Shown: positions 32,583-41,405 of the stretch, in pieces
Position numbering within the stretch: position 1 is the stretch's first letter
Layout: every line of letters starts with the position of its first letter
Origin: Patescibacteria group bacterium
GTDB taxonomy: Bacteria; Patescibacteriota; Gracilibacteria; Absconditabacterales; Absconditicoccaceae
Assembly: GCA_022705745.1 (NCBI GenBank)
Contig: JAKJDW010000008.1
Span: forward strand, 1 to 42,811
Reading direction: 5' to 3'
Length of the DNA stretch: 42,811 nt
The notes under the pieces: model-generated
What the model saw: only the letters and a program-made list of their open reading frames with translations
The model's database searches: none
What the model was told of the DNA's origin: nothing
Translations under genes and position numbers: made by a program

Positions 32583-33577
32583 TCTATTAAATTTTTGATT
32601 ACATCTTGCATTTTAAGTATCTTTTTTTGGTAAGGATAAACTTTAGTTTTTGTGCCTACAAAACTGCTTATCAAAAACAAATGCAGTCTTGTGCTTATTA
32701 CAAGTTCTGCTTTTGCTAACTTTTTTATAAAATTATCAAAAGCGTTTTCCCAATCTAATACTTCAAAACTACTATTGTGCTTTTTATGTTTTTCTTTGAT
32801 TTGTTTATAATATTGTATGTCATTGTATTGGCTGTTTTTTCATTTAGCAACTGGTACATACAATATTTTGTATCAATTTGATAAAAAATCTTTTATATCA
32901 TTACTAATATTTTCTAAAAATCTTTCTCAATTTTTATTTACATTTATGATAATATATTTTTGTTTTTTATGATTTGCATTTTTGATAATATTCCAATCAT
33001 AAGCGAAAAAACTTGTATCCATAAAAAATTCAGTATTTTCAAATCAATACTTTTTTAATCCATATACACTATCTAGATCTCTAGCGTAAATATAGTTTGT
33101 TTTTTTTAGTAAAAAAGAAAAAAGCTTTTTATTGTACCATTTTTTTGGTACTTGTATCCCACCCATTAAATATATGTTTTTGTGTTTTTTGAGGCAGGGG
33201 AATATGGATACCAACCAATATCGATAATTATTTGGAAGTTCTTCTGTGAGAATTTCACCTCCTCAGACTATAACACTATCCATTTCTTTATATTTTTTTA
33301 TTGTTTTTCTTCCTCAATCTTTTATGAATTTTCGAAAAGATCTAAATCATTTTGGTATTTCTCTTAAAAATCCAATTTCATCTATATTTATAAATTGTTT
33401 GAAAAAAGATTTTAGCCAAGAAATATTGTAGGCGGAAATGTAAATCTCTTTTCATTGTTTTTGTAAAAGTTTTATAGTACCGAGGAGTATTAGTTCATCT
33501 CACATGTTTTTATGTGATCGATTTCCTATTATCAAAACTTTTTTACCTTCAATTTTTAATTGTTTATTTAATTCCAT
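32579..33577 (-). CDS. Polysaccharide pyruvyl transferase-like protein
   Basis: 332 aa with TGA = Gly. Starts MELNKQLKIEGKKVLIIGNR, with GNRSHKNMGDELILLG (GN-x-x-DE motif), then DSVIVGGGEILTEE, VYARDLDSVYGLKKYG-like IYARDLDS, FFMDTSFFAYD, and VISTRLHLFLIS near the end. This order is characteristic of the CsaB/WcaK pyruvyl transferase family, which adds ketal pyruvate to cell-surface polysaccharides. Gene order with a ligase-like and a GT2 gene supports a surface glycan locus. Stop overlaps the convergent GT2 stop at 32579-32582. Confidence 0.8.
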
Positions 33578-33595
33578 TTTTTTAACGAATATAAA

Positions 33596-33623
33596 AAATC
33601 GCTACAACAGTGTATAGCGATTT
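33596..33623. terminator. Hairpin between the pyruvyl-transferase-like and large hypothetical genes
   Basis: Stem AAATCGCTA / TAGCGATTT (9 bp), loop CAACAGTGTA. On minus it lies just downstream of the gene ending at 33656 and can act as its terminator. Confidence 0.6.
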
Positions 33624-33655
33624 ATATCATAAAAGCAAATTTTATATTTTATTAG

Positions 33656-35965
33656 TTAGGAAACTTTTCATTCATTATTCCATCGTTCATTTAAGTATTT
33701 TACATATGACTCTTTATTCTTTCATAATGTTGAAGAAATGTTTTCAAGTGTGTTTTTATAAAAATTTGAGTTTATTACCTTAGTTTCTGGATTCCATATC
33801 TCATATCGTTTTGCATTATCAAACTCTATATCTCATAATAAAGTTATATGGAAAGGGTCTGGAGACTTTGCTATTTTTCATTTAAAGTTGTTTTTTATAA
33901 AATCAGTTAACTGAGCTGTTTTAAACATTTCTTCATAACTTTGGAATTGTATATGGTTTCAAGCATTATTTTTCAATCCATTTATGGTTTTTGTTGTTAG
34001 ATTAATTTCTGGATGTTTTAACATTTCCTCTAATATATAATTTCTGTTATCATCTTTAAGTTTTACTAATCAATTTTTCATCCATTCTATCGTTTTGTGA
34101 TTTCCAAAGTTGTTTGGATCATAATCTTTTGTCATTTCATATCGAGCCTGAGCACTTACCGGTTCAAGTCACTCAATAGCTAATTGGGTATTTACAGGAG
34201 ACTCCGCGGTATTCTTGAAGTGTTCAGCCATTTTTGGGGAATCTAAAAGTGTTTTTGTGGGATCACTTCAAGCTTCCATTTCTAATGATTTTATGGAGTT
34301 GATTCATAATAAAGATAATCAGTCACTGAGTAAAGATTCATCTTTTTTTATTTTATCCATAGATTTTATTAATCTTTCTTGTTCTTTGTCACTTAGATTG
34401 GTTTGTTTAACATAATTTTCATAATTATTATAATTTAATTTTAATTTATTATATTTTTCCTCTATAATTCATAAATCTAATAAAGTCTTTATTGGAATTC
34501 ATCATATTGTTTCCATTGCCGCAATAGGTGGTTTTATATATCTTTGATATTCAGCATTATTTTTTACGCCCAATCACTCTTCAATTTTTTCTGGGTCTTT
34601 GCCAAAAACTGTCTTTGTCCAATCAATTACTTTAGGGATATTGAATAATGCTAAAAGTCATCCTCAATATAATGCAACATCTCACCGTTTTCATGGAGTT
34701 CATTTTTTAGCAAATAAACTTTGTATAAATTTAAATCCAAGTACAACTCATCAAATTATCGCTCCAATTTTACCAGCTTTAGCCCATGCCTCTTTTTTTT
34801 CTGGATTTTCTCATCTATACACAAGATCTGAAAACATATTTCATATTTGGTCAAACGCTCAAAATCAAGCTTTGGAACAATATCTATTGTTCCTTGTAAT
34901 TTGAGCATTTCGATATTCTGGAGATACTGATTCTTTTTTAGGATTGTCAATTTTTTGTTTTTTAGTAGTTATTTCTTTGTAAAGTCATGGATTTATTGAT
35001 TGTATTTCTTGGAAATCTTTTTTATGTTTTTCATAAAATTTGTCTTGTTCTGGATGTTCTATATCTCCAGACCAAACTCAAATTAAATATTCTTGAAATC
35101 ACTCTAAATCTTTGTTGAGAAGCTTTGCCAAAGTGGCATCTTTTAACATTTTGTTATATTCTACATTATAAGATGCTGCTATGTCCTGGAATAATACTTC
35201 TTTTTTAACATCTTTTATAGAATCCAACATAGCTGGAATTTCTGCAGTATTTTTTCATGTTGAAACCATTTGACGAACTTTTTCTAATTGTTCTTTGTGT
35301 CACTTCATTGTATCTACATAATCTGCAAAATAATCCATATTGGTAGTATAAGTATATCTGTTTAATTCTCTTTTTATGCTTTTTAACGAGGATATATCAT
35401 CTTTTATTACTTTTTCGAATCTGTGTTTACTATGTTTATTCTCTGAGGTTTTGGGTGCTCTTGGTCGTTTTTTATTTGCATCAAATCGATTTAATAAATT
35501 GTCAACTTCTGATTTTAACAATTCTGGATTATCTCTTATATCGTCAATTTTTGTTAATTGTTCTACATCTTTATCTAATTTTTGTATTTGTTCGTTTATC
35601 ACTCATTCTTGAGTTTTTTTTAGTTTATTCTGGGTGTCCATTTCATTAAAAAATTCGGTTAATAGAAGATCTGACTCTAGGCTTACTTCTTCCTTTTTTT
35701 GTTGTTCTTTCAAATAATCTTGAAAAATTGTTTTATCTACATAAAATTTTTTAATAAACTCGTTATTATCTGATATTTGACTAGAGTTTATGTCTCTTTG
35801 TTCAAAAATATAATTTTTTCATTGTTGTTTTATTTTTACTCTATCATTTACTAGATCATCAAAAAATCTGTTATCAAAATAATCTTTTAACTGATCTTTA
35901 TTTATCCCTGTTTCATTGCTATTACCAGGAAGCTTTTCTATCTTTATGTTTTCAAAACCACTCAT
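33656..35965 (-). CDS. Large hydrophilic hypothetical protein with a Gly-rich hydrophobic patch (769 aa)
   Basis: 769 aa with TGA = Gly. Residues 1-330 are charged and helical, with coiled-coil character (EQIQKLDKDVEQLTKIDDI, LKSIKRELNRYTYTT). About residues 385-430 hold KAGKIGAIIGGVVLGFKFI and, after GKRGDVALYG, GGLLALFNIPKVID, likely one or two membrane-associated helices. The remainder is again hydrophilic (SDKEQERLIKSMDKIKKDES). The end matches no known domain I recognise. No signal peptide. The 196-aa hypothetical upstream on the same strand, 138 nt away, may be a partner. Many TGA glycines fall in the hydrophobic patch. It may be a lineage-specific structural protein. Confidence 0.7.
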
Positions 35966-36038
35966 TTTGCATTTTGTAGAATAGTTAAAACTTACAATTT
36001 TTTATACTCTATTATAACTATATTTTTTTTTTTGTTAA

Positions 36039-36078
36039 AAAAATGCCAAATAATTAATACAATTGGCTTGGCATTTTT
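36039..36078. terminator. Terminator hairpin after the 196-aa hypothetical (minus)
   Basis: Stem AAAAATGCCAA / TTGGCATTTTT (11 bp perfect), loop of 18 nt, with A/T runs on both sides. On minus it follows the gene ending at 36104. Confidence 0.75.
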
Positions 36079-36103
36079 GTAATATAGTATATAGTATGTT
36101 GTT

Positions 36104-36694
36104 TTATTTTAATTTTTTTTCAATTTCCTTTTTTACCTTATCTTTTCATGGACCACTTAAAGTTTCCTTACTAATTCAAAATTCTCACATTATCAGAGCT
36201 AATAGGTTTAGTAAAACATCTTTATTAATTGGCACATTATCGTGGTATTTTTTGGATAATTTTTTTATATAAGCTATGTATTCTACCATACTGTTTCCAG
36301 ATTTATCGTTGAGTAATTCTGTAAAATATATATTTAATCAAAATTTATTTATCTCATTTAAAAAAAATGGAGCGAAAAATCAAATTACCACGATATTATT
36401 TATAGATTTCCTTAGATAGATAGTTTGTGTCCTAGTATCTACAACCTTGAAAAATGTATCGTATATAGCTGAAATTAGTTCTTCGTTTTTTATATTTTTT
36501 AATAGAAATGACAAAAATTTAGCAATATTGTTGTTTGTTGCTTTTGTTTTTTTGATCTCATCTTGTACTTGTTTTGCTTTTGCAGAATCTCATTGTACGC
36601 GTTTTATATCCTGTTCAGTCACTTTACTGATATCTTGTCTGACAGATTCTCAAGTGTCTATTCATTCTCATGGACTGAATATTTCGTTTATCAT
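36104..36694 (-). CDS. Hypothetical protein with possible membrane helix (196 aa)
   Basis: 196 aa with TGA = Gly. N-terminus MINEIFSPGEGIDTGESVRQ, then a Lys/Gln-rich helical region (AKAKQVQDEIKKTKATNN), KFLSFLLKNIKNEEL, and a hydrophobic patch SINNIVVIGFFAPFFL near the middle. The C-terminal part is helical with a Lys-rich end. No family is recognised. It precedes the 769-aa hypothetical on minus, with a terminator between them, so they are separately terminated neighbours. Confidence 0.6.
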
Positions 36695-36740
36695 ATTGGA
36701 AGTTTATGGGATAAAGGTAGTATTGGTTGCTAGTCACTGT

Positions 36741-36815
36741 AGTCAATAGTCGTTAGACATTAGTCGCTAGTCATTAGACATTAGCTAACGACTATTGACT
36801 AACGACTAGCGACTA
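36741..36815. repeat. Interleaved inverted repeats
   Basis: AGTCAATAGTCGTTAG (36741-36756) is the exact reverse complement of 36785-36800, and TAGTCGCTAGTC (36761-36772) of 36804-36815. The arms interleave, so only one stem can form at a time, or a pseudoknot. The spacer repeats TAG-ACATTAG. This lies upstream of the tRNA cluster and is not a simple terminator. Confidence 0.75.
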
Positions 36816-36913
36816 TAAACTATCTATCTTTTATGTTTTTATACTTGAATTTCAATCAAATTTATTTATACAAATATCACCACAAAAATTTGAGGCTTAT
36901 TTTTTTTGTATAA

Positions 36914-37003
36914 GGAGAGGTGGATGAGTGGTCGAAGTCAACTCACTGCTAACGAGTCAGCCGAGAAATTGGCTCGCGGGTTCAAATCCCGCCCTCTCCG
37001 CCA
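36914..37003 (+). tRNA. tRNA-Ser (anticodon GCU)
   Basis: Acceptor GGAGAGG pairs with CCTCTCC, discriminator G, and CCA is encoded at 37001-37003. Anticodon GCT at 36948-36950 in the loop CTGCTAA; the last anticodon-stem pair is an A-C mismatch. A long variable arm (AGCC ... GGCT) marks it as class II. T arm GCGGG-TTCAAAT-CCCGC. It reads AGC/AGU serine codons. Confidence 0.92.
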
Positions 37004-37016
37004 TCAAAATTAAAAT

Positions 37017-37082
37017 GGCTTTGTAGCTCAGCTGATTGAAGCGGAGCGTCCCGATCAATCGGGAAGGTCGGCGGTTCAAGTT
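37017..37082 (+). pseudogene. tRNA-derived fragment with hairpin in place of anticodon arm
   Basis: Begins GGCTTTGTAGCTCAGCTG, identical to the tRNA at 37106, but the anticodon arm is replaced by the palindrome CCCGATCAATCGGG (37050-37063), followed by AAGGTCGGCGGTTCAAG of the T arm. The 3' acceptor strand is missing and reads TTTGTAAAATC instead. It cannot fold as a normal tRNA. Confidence 0.8.
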
Positions 37083-37105
37083 TGTAAAATCAATTAAAAA
37101 TTCAT

Positions 37106-37179
37106 GGCTTTGTAGCTCAGCTGGTTAGAGCGCGTCTCTCATAAGGACGAGGTCGGCGGTTCAAGTCTGCCCAAAGCCA
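37106..37179 (+). tRNA. tRNA-CAU (elongator Met or Ile2)
   Basis: Acceptor GGCTTTG / CAAAGCC with discriminator A; CCA is not encoded. D arm GCTC ... GAGC. Anticodon loop CTCATAA with CAT at 37140-37142. T arm GGCGG-TTCAAGT-CTGCC with one G-U pair. The G1-C72 pair and stem sequence are not those of initiator tRNA, so it is elongator Met or lysidine-modified Ile; sequence alone does not decide. It is the intact parent of the repeats that follow. Confidence 0.9.
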
Positions 37180-37354
37180 AATTGTTTATCTATATGGGGG
37201 TTAGAGCGTCCCGATCAATCGGGAAGGTCGACAGTTCAAGTTTTACCCCGTCGAACGGGGCTGCCCAAAGCCAAATTGTTTATCTATATGGGGGTTAGAG
37301 CGTCCCGATCAATCGGGAAGGTCGGCGGTTCAAGTTTTACCCCGTAGAGCGGGG
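37167..37354 (+). repeat. Two 94-bp tandem tRNA-derived repeats carrying two hairpins each
   Basis: Units 37167-37260 and 37261-37354 share the order: 3' acceptor strand CTGCCCAAAGCC, spacer AAATTGTTTATCTATATGGG, D-arm remnant GGTTAGAGC, palindrome CCCGATCAATCGGG (37210-37223, 37304-37317), AAGGTC plus T-arm GTTCAAGT, then a second palindrome CCCCGTCGAACGGGG (37246-37260) or CCCCGTAGAGCGGGG (37340-37354). The second hairpin interrupts the T arm. Remnant of a tRNA array invaded by palindromes, followed by a dispersed AT-rich repeat fragment. Confidence 0.8.
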
Positions 37355-37452
37355 CAGTTTAAAGCTAAGTTAGTACAAAGTTGAAAGTTACAAACCCGAT
37401 TAACTAGCGTCATTCGTAAAAAAATATTTTAGATTATTTAGTAAGCTTAATT

Positions 37453-37626
37453 ATGGCAAAAAAAAAAGGAGGAAGAATTATTGTAGCTATGCAGTGTTCT
37501 GTGTGTAAGAAAGTGAACTACTACACAAGCATAAATAAAGCGATTATGCCAAAATTGGAACAAAAAAAGTATTGTAAACAATGTAAAGCACATACATTAC
37601 ACACATCTAGGGAGAAACTCAAATAG
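37453..37626 (+). CDS. rpmG: Ribosomal protein bL33
   Basis: 57 aa, usual length. MAKKKGGRIIVAMQCSVC, TSINKAIMPKLEQKKYCKQC and the C-terminal HTSREKLK are typical. Two CxxC pairs (CSVC, CKQC) make this the zinc-binding form of the large-subunit protein near the E site. It lies downstream of tRNA genes and 41 nt before rpsP, so both ribosomal genes may share a transcript. No TGA is present, so this gene reads normally under both codes. Confidence 0.96.
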   Translation: MAKKKGGRIIVAMQCSVCKKVNYYTSINKAIMPKLEQKKYCKQCKAHTLHTSREKLK

Positions 37627-37667
37627 TCTCTAAAGCTAGTATTTTAATTGTATAAAATTTAAACTAA

Positions 37668-38228
37668 ATGTTAAAGATAAGATTGGCTAGACATGGTAGA
37701 AAAAAGTTACCGTTTTATCGTATAGTTCTTACAGAACATACAAAACCAGCTAAAGCTTGATATAAGTTAGTTCTGGGATGGTTTAATCCTTTGTCTCATA
37801 CAATGAGAGCAGATGTTTCTGCGATAAAGGAGTGGATTTCTAAATGAGCTCAACCTACAGAAAGGGTTGCTAAATTACTTTTTGCAGACACAAAAGATGA
37901 TTTTTTCAAAAAATACTTTATAGAAAGAGAAAGTACAAAAGGAAAAGAGATAGAAGCTAAGAAAAAAGCAGAGGCTGAAGCAAAAGCTCAAGAGTTAAGA
38001 GAAAAGCAGGAAGCTGCTAAAGCTGTTGTGGAAGAAAAGAAATCTGAAGAGGTTCAAGAGGAGGAGAAGTCTGAAGAGGTTCAGGAAGAAAAGAAATCTG
38101 AAGAGGTTCAAGAGGAGGAGAAGTCTGAAGAGATTCAAGAAGAGGAGAAATCTGAAGAGGTAAAAGATTGAGAGGGTGTTGAAGAAAAAGTTGGAGAAAC
38201 ACTTTCAAAATCGGAATTGTCAGAATAA
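37668..38228 (+). CDS. rpsP: Ribosomal protein bS16 with long acidic repeat tail
   Basis: 186 aa; usual bS16 is about 80-90. Residues 1-90 are the canonical domain: MLKIRLARHGRKKLPFYRIV, LVLGWFNPLSHT and RVAKLLFADTKDDFFKKY. After about residue 95 a Lys/Glu/Ala helix begins, then about five copies of the 9-codon unit KSEEVQEEE (27-nt repeats, about 38038-38163), ending VGETLSKSELSE. The S16 fold contacts 16S rRNA. The tail would hang off the ribosome. Repeat units differ by silent and Glu/Lys changes. TGA at W-like positions (KAGYK, SKGAQ) reads Gly. Confidence 0.95.
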
Positions 38229-38259
38229 GTGAGTTTTTTAATTTTTAATTTTAGTTTTG

Positions 38260-38685
38260 ATGAATGTAGGTGCTAATTCAAATTCTGTTCAAGATTTAAT
38301 ATTGATCATTTTGGCTGTTGTTATTATTATAATTGCGGTATGATGTATATATGCTTTTATTCGTGCTATTTTTTTATTTATTTTTTCTCAATGAAAAGAA
38401 GATAAAATTAAAAAGGCTTGGAATAGTATTAGATATATGATTATGGGAATATTTTTATCAGTATTTTTGTTATTTATGTTCCCATTAATATTTAAACGAG
38501 TAGGATTGGATAATCATGAAGAATATACTGCGAAAAATATTTTTAACCAAGCATGAACAATAATAAATAAAACTTTTCAATTGAAAGATATTGTAAGAGA
38601 AAGTCAAAAAAAGAATCAATATGATGGTAACCTTTATTACGAAGATAATTTTTCAGAGAGATATGTAGAGGATTATAGCTTATAA
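38260..38685 (+). CDS. Small two-helix membrane protein, VirB2/TrbC pilin-like candidate
   Basis: 141 aa with TGA = Gly. First helix VQDLILIILAVVIIIIAVG (about residues 10-30), a further hydrophobic stretch to about 45, a short basic hairpin QGKEDKIKKAWNSIRY, and a second helix MIMGIFLSVFLLFMFPLIF. Two membrane helices separated by a K-rich loop with AWNSI resembles VirB2/TrbC pilins and the small pilin-like proteins found in CPR type IV loci. The C-terminal 60 residues are hydrophilic. The call rests on topology, not a signature, and is supported indirectly by VirB6- and VirB1-like genes at 1986-7422. Confidence 0.6.
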
Positions 38686-38755
38686 TTTTTTTCATTGAAA
38701 AACTTTCTATGAAAGTTAAAGTAAGAATGTAAATTTATATTTTTATTAAAATATT

Positions 38756-39346
38756 ATGGCAAAAGACTTGATATCATCTAAAAAGTTGATGAAATTACTT
38801 CATAAATTTAATAGGTATAATAAACATGAAAAGGTTTTTGTATGATACTTATTTATATTGTTGTTTTTGTTATTGTTTTTCCCTATTTTAAAAGTTACTT
38901 CTTTAAGATGAACTGGTGGATATGGTATATGGATACGAAAACCAGAAATGTTTAAAACGATGTTGATAGTATTGGTGTCAATGCTTATTTTATTATGATG
39001 GAATTTAAGTTTTAAGTTTAAAAATTTGTTTTTATCATATTTCGGAGCTAGAGAAAATGATTCCTTAATTAATTTCTTATTCTTATTTATAATTACAACA
39101 TCTTTTTTTGCCATAACTGATACTATCCATGTTTCTTCTTGAGTTACTTCCAGAGTAATAGTATCTGGTGCTGGAAAATTTATACAAATACGATTATTGA
39201 TATGATTGATATTTAGTCTTATATCTGTAGTAAAAATGGCACAAGAGACAGGTAAAAAAACCAAAATTATCAATATGGTAGATGATGAACACAAAAAGAC
39301 TGAACTCATCAAAGATGATATCAAAAAATGATTGTTTGATAGATAA
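38756..39346 (+). CDS. Multi-pass membrane protein of unknown function (196 aa)
   Basis: 196 aa with TGA = Gly. Basic N-terminus (SSKKLMKLLHKFNRYNKHEK), then hydrophobic helices at about residues 29-45, 70-85, 105-120 and 140-157, ending in a charged tail (KKTELIKDDIKKGLFDR). No family recognised. It follows the pilin-like gene by 70 nt on the same strand and is terminated by a hairpin, so both may form one unit linked to secretion or surface structures, which is inferred. Confidence 0.65.
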
Positions 39347-39367
39347 TGTTCAAAATATTTTTATCAT

Positions 39368-39405
39368 AAAAAAGCTATCTGGGCAAGTGTTTAGATAGCT
39401 TTTTT
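39368..39405. terminator. Bidirectional terminator; overlaps the AlkD-like stop
   Basis: Stem AAAAAAGCTATCT / AGATAGCTTTTTT (13 bp perfect), loop of 12 nt. It ends the plus gene at 39346 and contains the stop and last codons of the convergent minus gene (39391-39405), so both transcripts share it. Confidence 0.85.
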
Positions 39406-40101
39406 TATTGATAAAAAATGTTTTCTTTTATTTGTATCAAATTTTTCAATAGCATATCTAAGAGTAGTTCTTTGCATCTTGGATGCGTTTTCTTCTATAA
39501 ATTCTATCAAAATATCTTCATCTTTTTTGCCGATCTCTCTAAGCATCCGTCAAACCGCCTTATGAATTAAATCGTGTTTGTGATCTAAAAGTAGTTTAGA
39601 AATTTTTATAGTATCTGCAAAGTCTCAGTTTTTTATAAAAGTATAAGTACTAACGATAGCAATCCTTTGTATTCGCATATTGCTATTTTCTGCAAATTTA
39701 TATAAAATATCTCTATCTCTCGTTAGCAAAAAATTTCATATAATTTTGGGACATGATAAATCTACTAAATCTCGATTATTTATGTGTTTGATATTATCTA
39801 TATAGAAGCGAAAAATTTCATCTTTCCTTGTAATATTTGATTTTTCATATTTTTGGACTAGAAATAATAGTCAAGTCATACGAAATTCGTGATATTTGTT
39901 TTTTAGTAGTTTTTGAATATCTTCTAAATCTATATTTGCCCAATATTTTTTTACTAAATTTCTTTGTTGTGGAACAGTAATTCATAAAAAAACATCTCAC
40001 TCTCCATATTCTCATTTTCAAGTTTTGAAAAATCATTGTAGGATTTTAGCCTTATCTGGATTTTTTAGTTTTAGAAGTTCGTTTTCAATGTGTTTGTACA
40101 T
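39391..40101 (-). CDS. DNA alkylation repair protein, AlkD-like
   Basis: 236 aa with TGA = Gly, the usual length. HEAT-like repeats typical of AlkD: FFKTGKGEYGEGDVFLGIT followed by VPQQRN near the N-terminus, INNRDLVDLSCPKIIG, RIQRIAIVSTYTFIKNG, HDLIHKAVGRMLREIGKKDE and MQRTTLRYAIEKF. AlkD glycosylases excise alkylated bases such as 3-methyladenine; the family also includes non-catalytic members. Its Asp/Trp catalytic residues could not be aligned here by eye, so activity is not claimed. ATG 40099-40101 gives a family-like start (MYKHIENELLKLKNPDKAK). Possibly works with uvrA as alkylation repair in this genome. Confidence 0.85.
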
Positions 40102-40161
40102 AGCATTATGTATAGTTAAATAATTTTTTTATACAGAAATATTTGTTTTTTACAATTAAAT

Positions 40162-40187
40162 AAAGCTGGATAAAAATCCAGCCTTTC
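40162..40187 (-). terminator. Terminator of the 88-aa membrane protein gene
   Basis: On minus: GGCTGGAT, loop of T residues, ATCCAGCTTTATTT. Stem of 7-8 GC-containing pairs followed by T-rich sequence, directly after the stop at 40189. Confidence 0.75.
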
Positions 40188-40188
40188 T

Positions 40189-40455
40189 CTATATTGCATC
40201 TCTTTTGTGCATTAACTTTTCAATTTTCTCTTCATTTATTAAGTAGGCCCACAATATCACGAGTTCTACTAAGTATAGGCTTTTATACCATTTGGGAAGA
40301 AAAAAGGTGTATACCATTGAAAAGATTACATGAGAAAAATCTATTGTAAATAAAATAACCTCTATTTTCCTATTATAGTTGAATTTAAGACTCAATAATG
40401 ATAGAAAAATATACAATATTGTCGCAATAATAAGGGTGTAAACTTCTTTTTCCAT
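40189..40455 (-). CDS. Small membrane protein (88 aa)
   Basis: 88 aa without internal TGA. Three hydrophobic segments: LIIATILYIFLSLLSL (about residues 8-23), VILFTIDFSHVIFSMVYTFF (about 33-52) and LYLVELVILWAYLI (about 60-73), with a basic tail (EEKIEKLMHKRDAI). No family recognised. Ends with a good terminator. Its start is the first Met after A/T-rich DNA and is reasonable but not proven. Confidence 0.65.
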   Translation of the reverse strand: MEKEVYTLIIATILYIFLSLLSLKFNYNRKIEVILFTIDFSHVIFSMVYTFFLPKWYKSLYLVELVILWAYLINEEKIEKLMHKRDAI

Positions 40456-40597
40456 AATTATAAATTTTAATTGTTATTTTATTTTTGTTTTAAGCAGTAG
40501 AAGGAAACCTTGCTTAATATCAAGCCTTTTGTTGTGTTGTAAAGTTACATTTATTTGTTTAATGGGTTTGTTTTGACAAATATTTTTAGGATTCAGT

Positions 40598-40627
40598 TTG
40601 ATTTTTTTACTAGCTTTTGTATATAAT
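40598..40627 (+). promoter_or_regulatory. Promoter of sufC
   Basis: TTGATT (40598-40603), 18-bp spacer, TATAAT (40622-40627), 27 nt before the first ATG of sufC. A better -35 (TTGACA, 40573-40578) lies upstream but has no -10 at proper spacing. Confidence 0.55.
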
Positions 40628-40654
40628 AAAATATTGTATTTTATATAAGAAAAA

Positions 40655-41377
40655 ATGATGCTTGAAATAAATGATTTATCTGTAAGTGTTGAAGAAAAAA
40701 AGATATTAAAAAATATAAATCTTAAATTTGAGCTGTGAAAGAACTACTGTATTCTGGGTAAAAATTGAAGTGGAAAATCTACTTTGGCTCTGACGATTAT
40801 GTGACATCCAAACTATAAAGTAGATACTTGAAGTGTGAATATTGAGGGTTTAGATGTTTTGGAAATGTCGCCTGATAAAAGGGCAAAACTTTGAATATTC
40901 CTAGCTTTTCAACAAATTCCAGAAATAGAAGGAGTAAAGCTTTTTGAGTTTTTAAGAAATATTTACAATACTCATACTTGAGAGAATACCACGTTTTTGA
41001 AATTTAAAGACATTATCATTCCGTTAATTCAAGAGGTATGATTGGATAAAGAATTTTTACGAAGGGATTTGAATGTTGGTTTTAGTTGATGAGAAAAGAG
41101 AAAAATTGAAATATTACAAATTAAATTACTCAAACCAAAATATATTTTTTTGGATGAAATAGATAGTTGATTGGATGTTGATGCTTTCAAATCTATTACC
41201 AAGATGATAGGGGAGTTGAATAATCAAGAAAATTGTTTTGTATTTATTACTCATCATTTTGAGATAATTCAAAACATAGATATAGATGAGGTGATAATAT
41301 TGAATAATTGAGAGATCAAAGATAGATGAGATAAGAAACTAATAGAAAAGATAAAAAAAGAATGATTTGAAAAATAA
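40655..41377 (+). CDS. sufC: Fe-S cluster assembly ATPase SufC
   Basis: 240 aa with TGA = Gly. ABC-type ATPase of the SUF system that drives SufBD during Fe-S cluster assembly. Walker A GKNGSGKSTL, FLAFQQIPEIEGVKLFEFLR (Q-loop and SufC-specific PEIEGV), signature FSGGEKRKIEILQ, Walker B KYIFLDEIDSGLDVDAFK, switch H-loop FITHHF. The DEIDSGLDVDA string is diagnostic of SufC. Followed after 28 nt by a Nudix gene, then sufB, so a suf operon. sufD, sufS and sufU are not in view. Two in-frame Met codons (40655, 40658) leave the start uncertain by one codon. Confidence 0.95.
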
Positions 41378-41405
41378 GTATTCTTTTAGATTTTATATTG
41401 TATAT

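Noticed and set aside
37017-37082. A third intact tRNA
   Set aside because: It lacks a normal anticodon loop and the 3' acceptor strand, so it is called a fragment.
38017-38208. Proline/leucine-rich ORF on minus opposite rpsP
   Set aside because: It is the antisense of the KSEEVQEEE repeats and has no independent coding evidence.
40573-40578. TTGACA as the sufC -35 element
   Set aside because: No -10-like hexamer lies 16-18 bp downstream; TTGATT 40598 fits TATAAT 40622 better.
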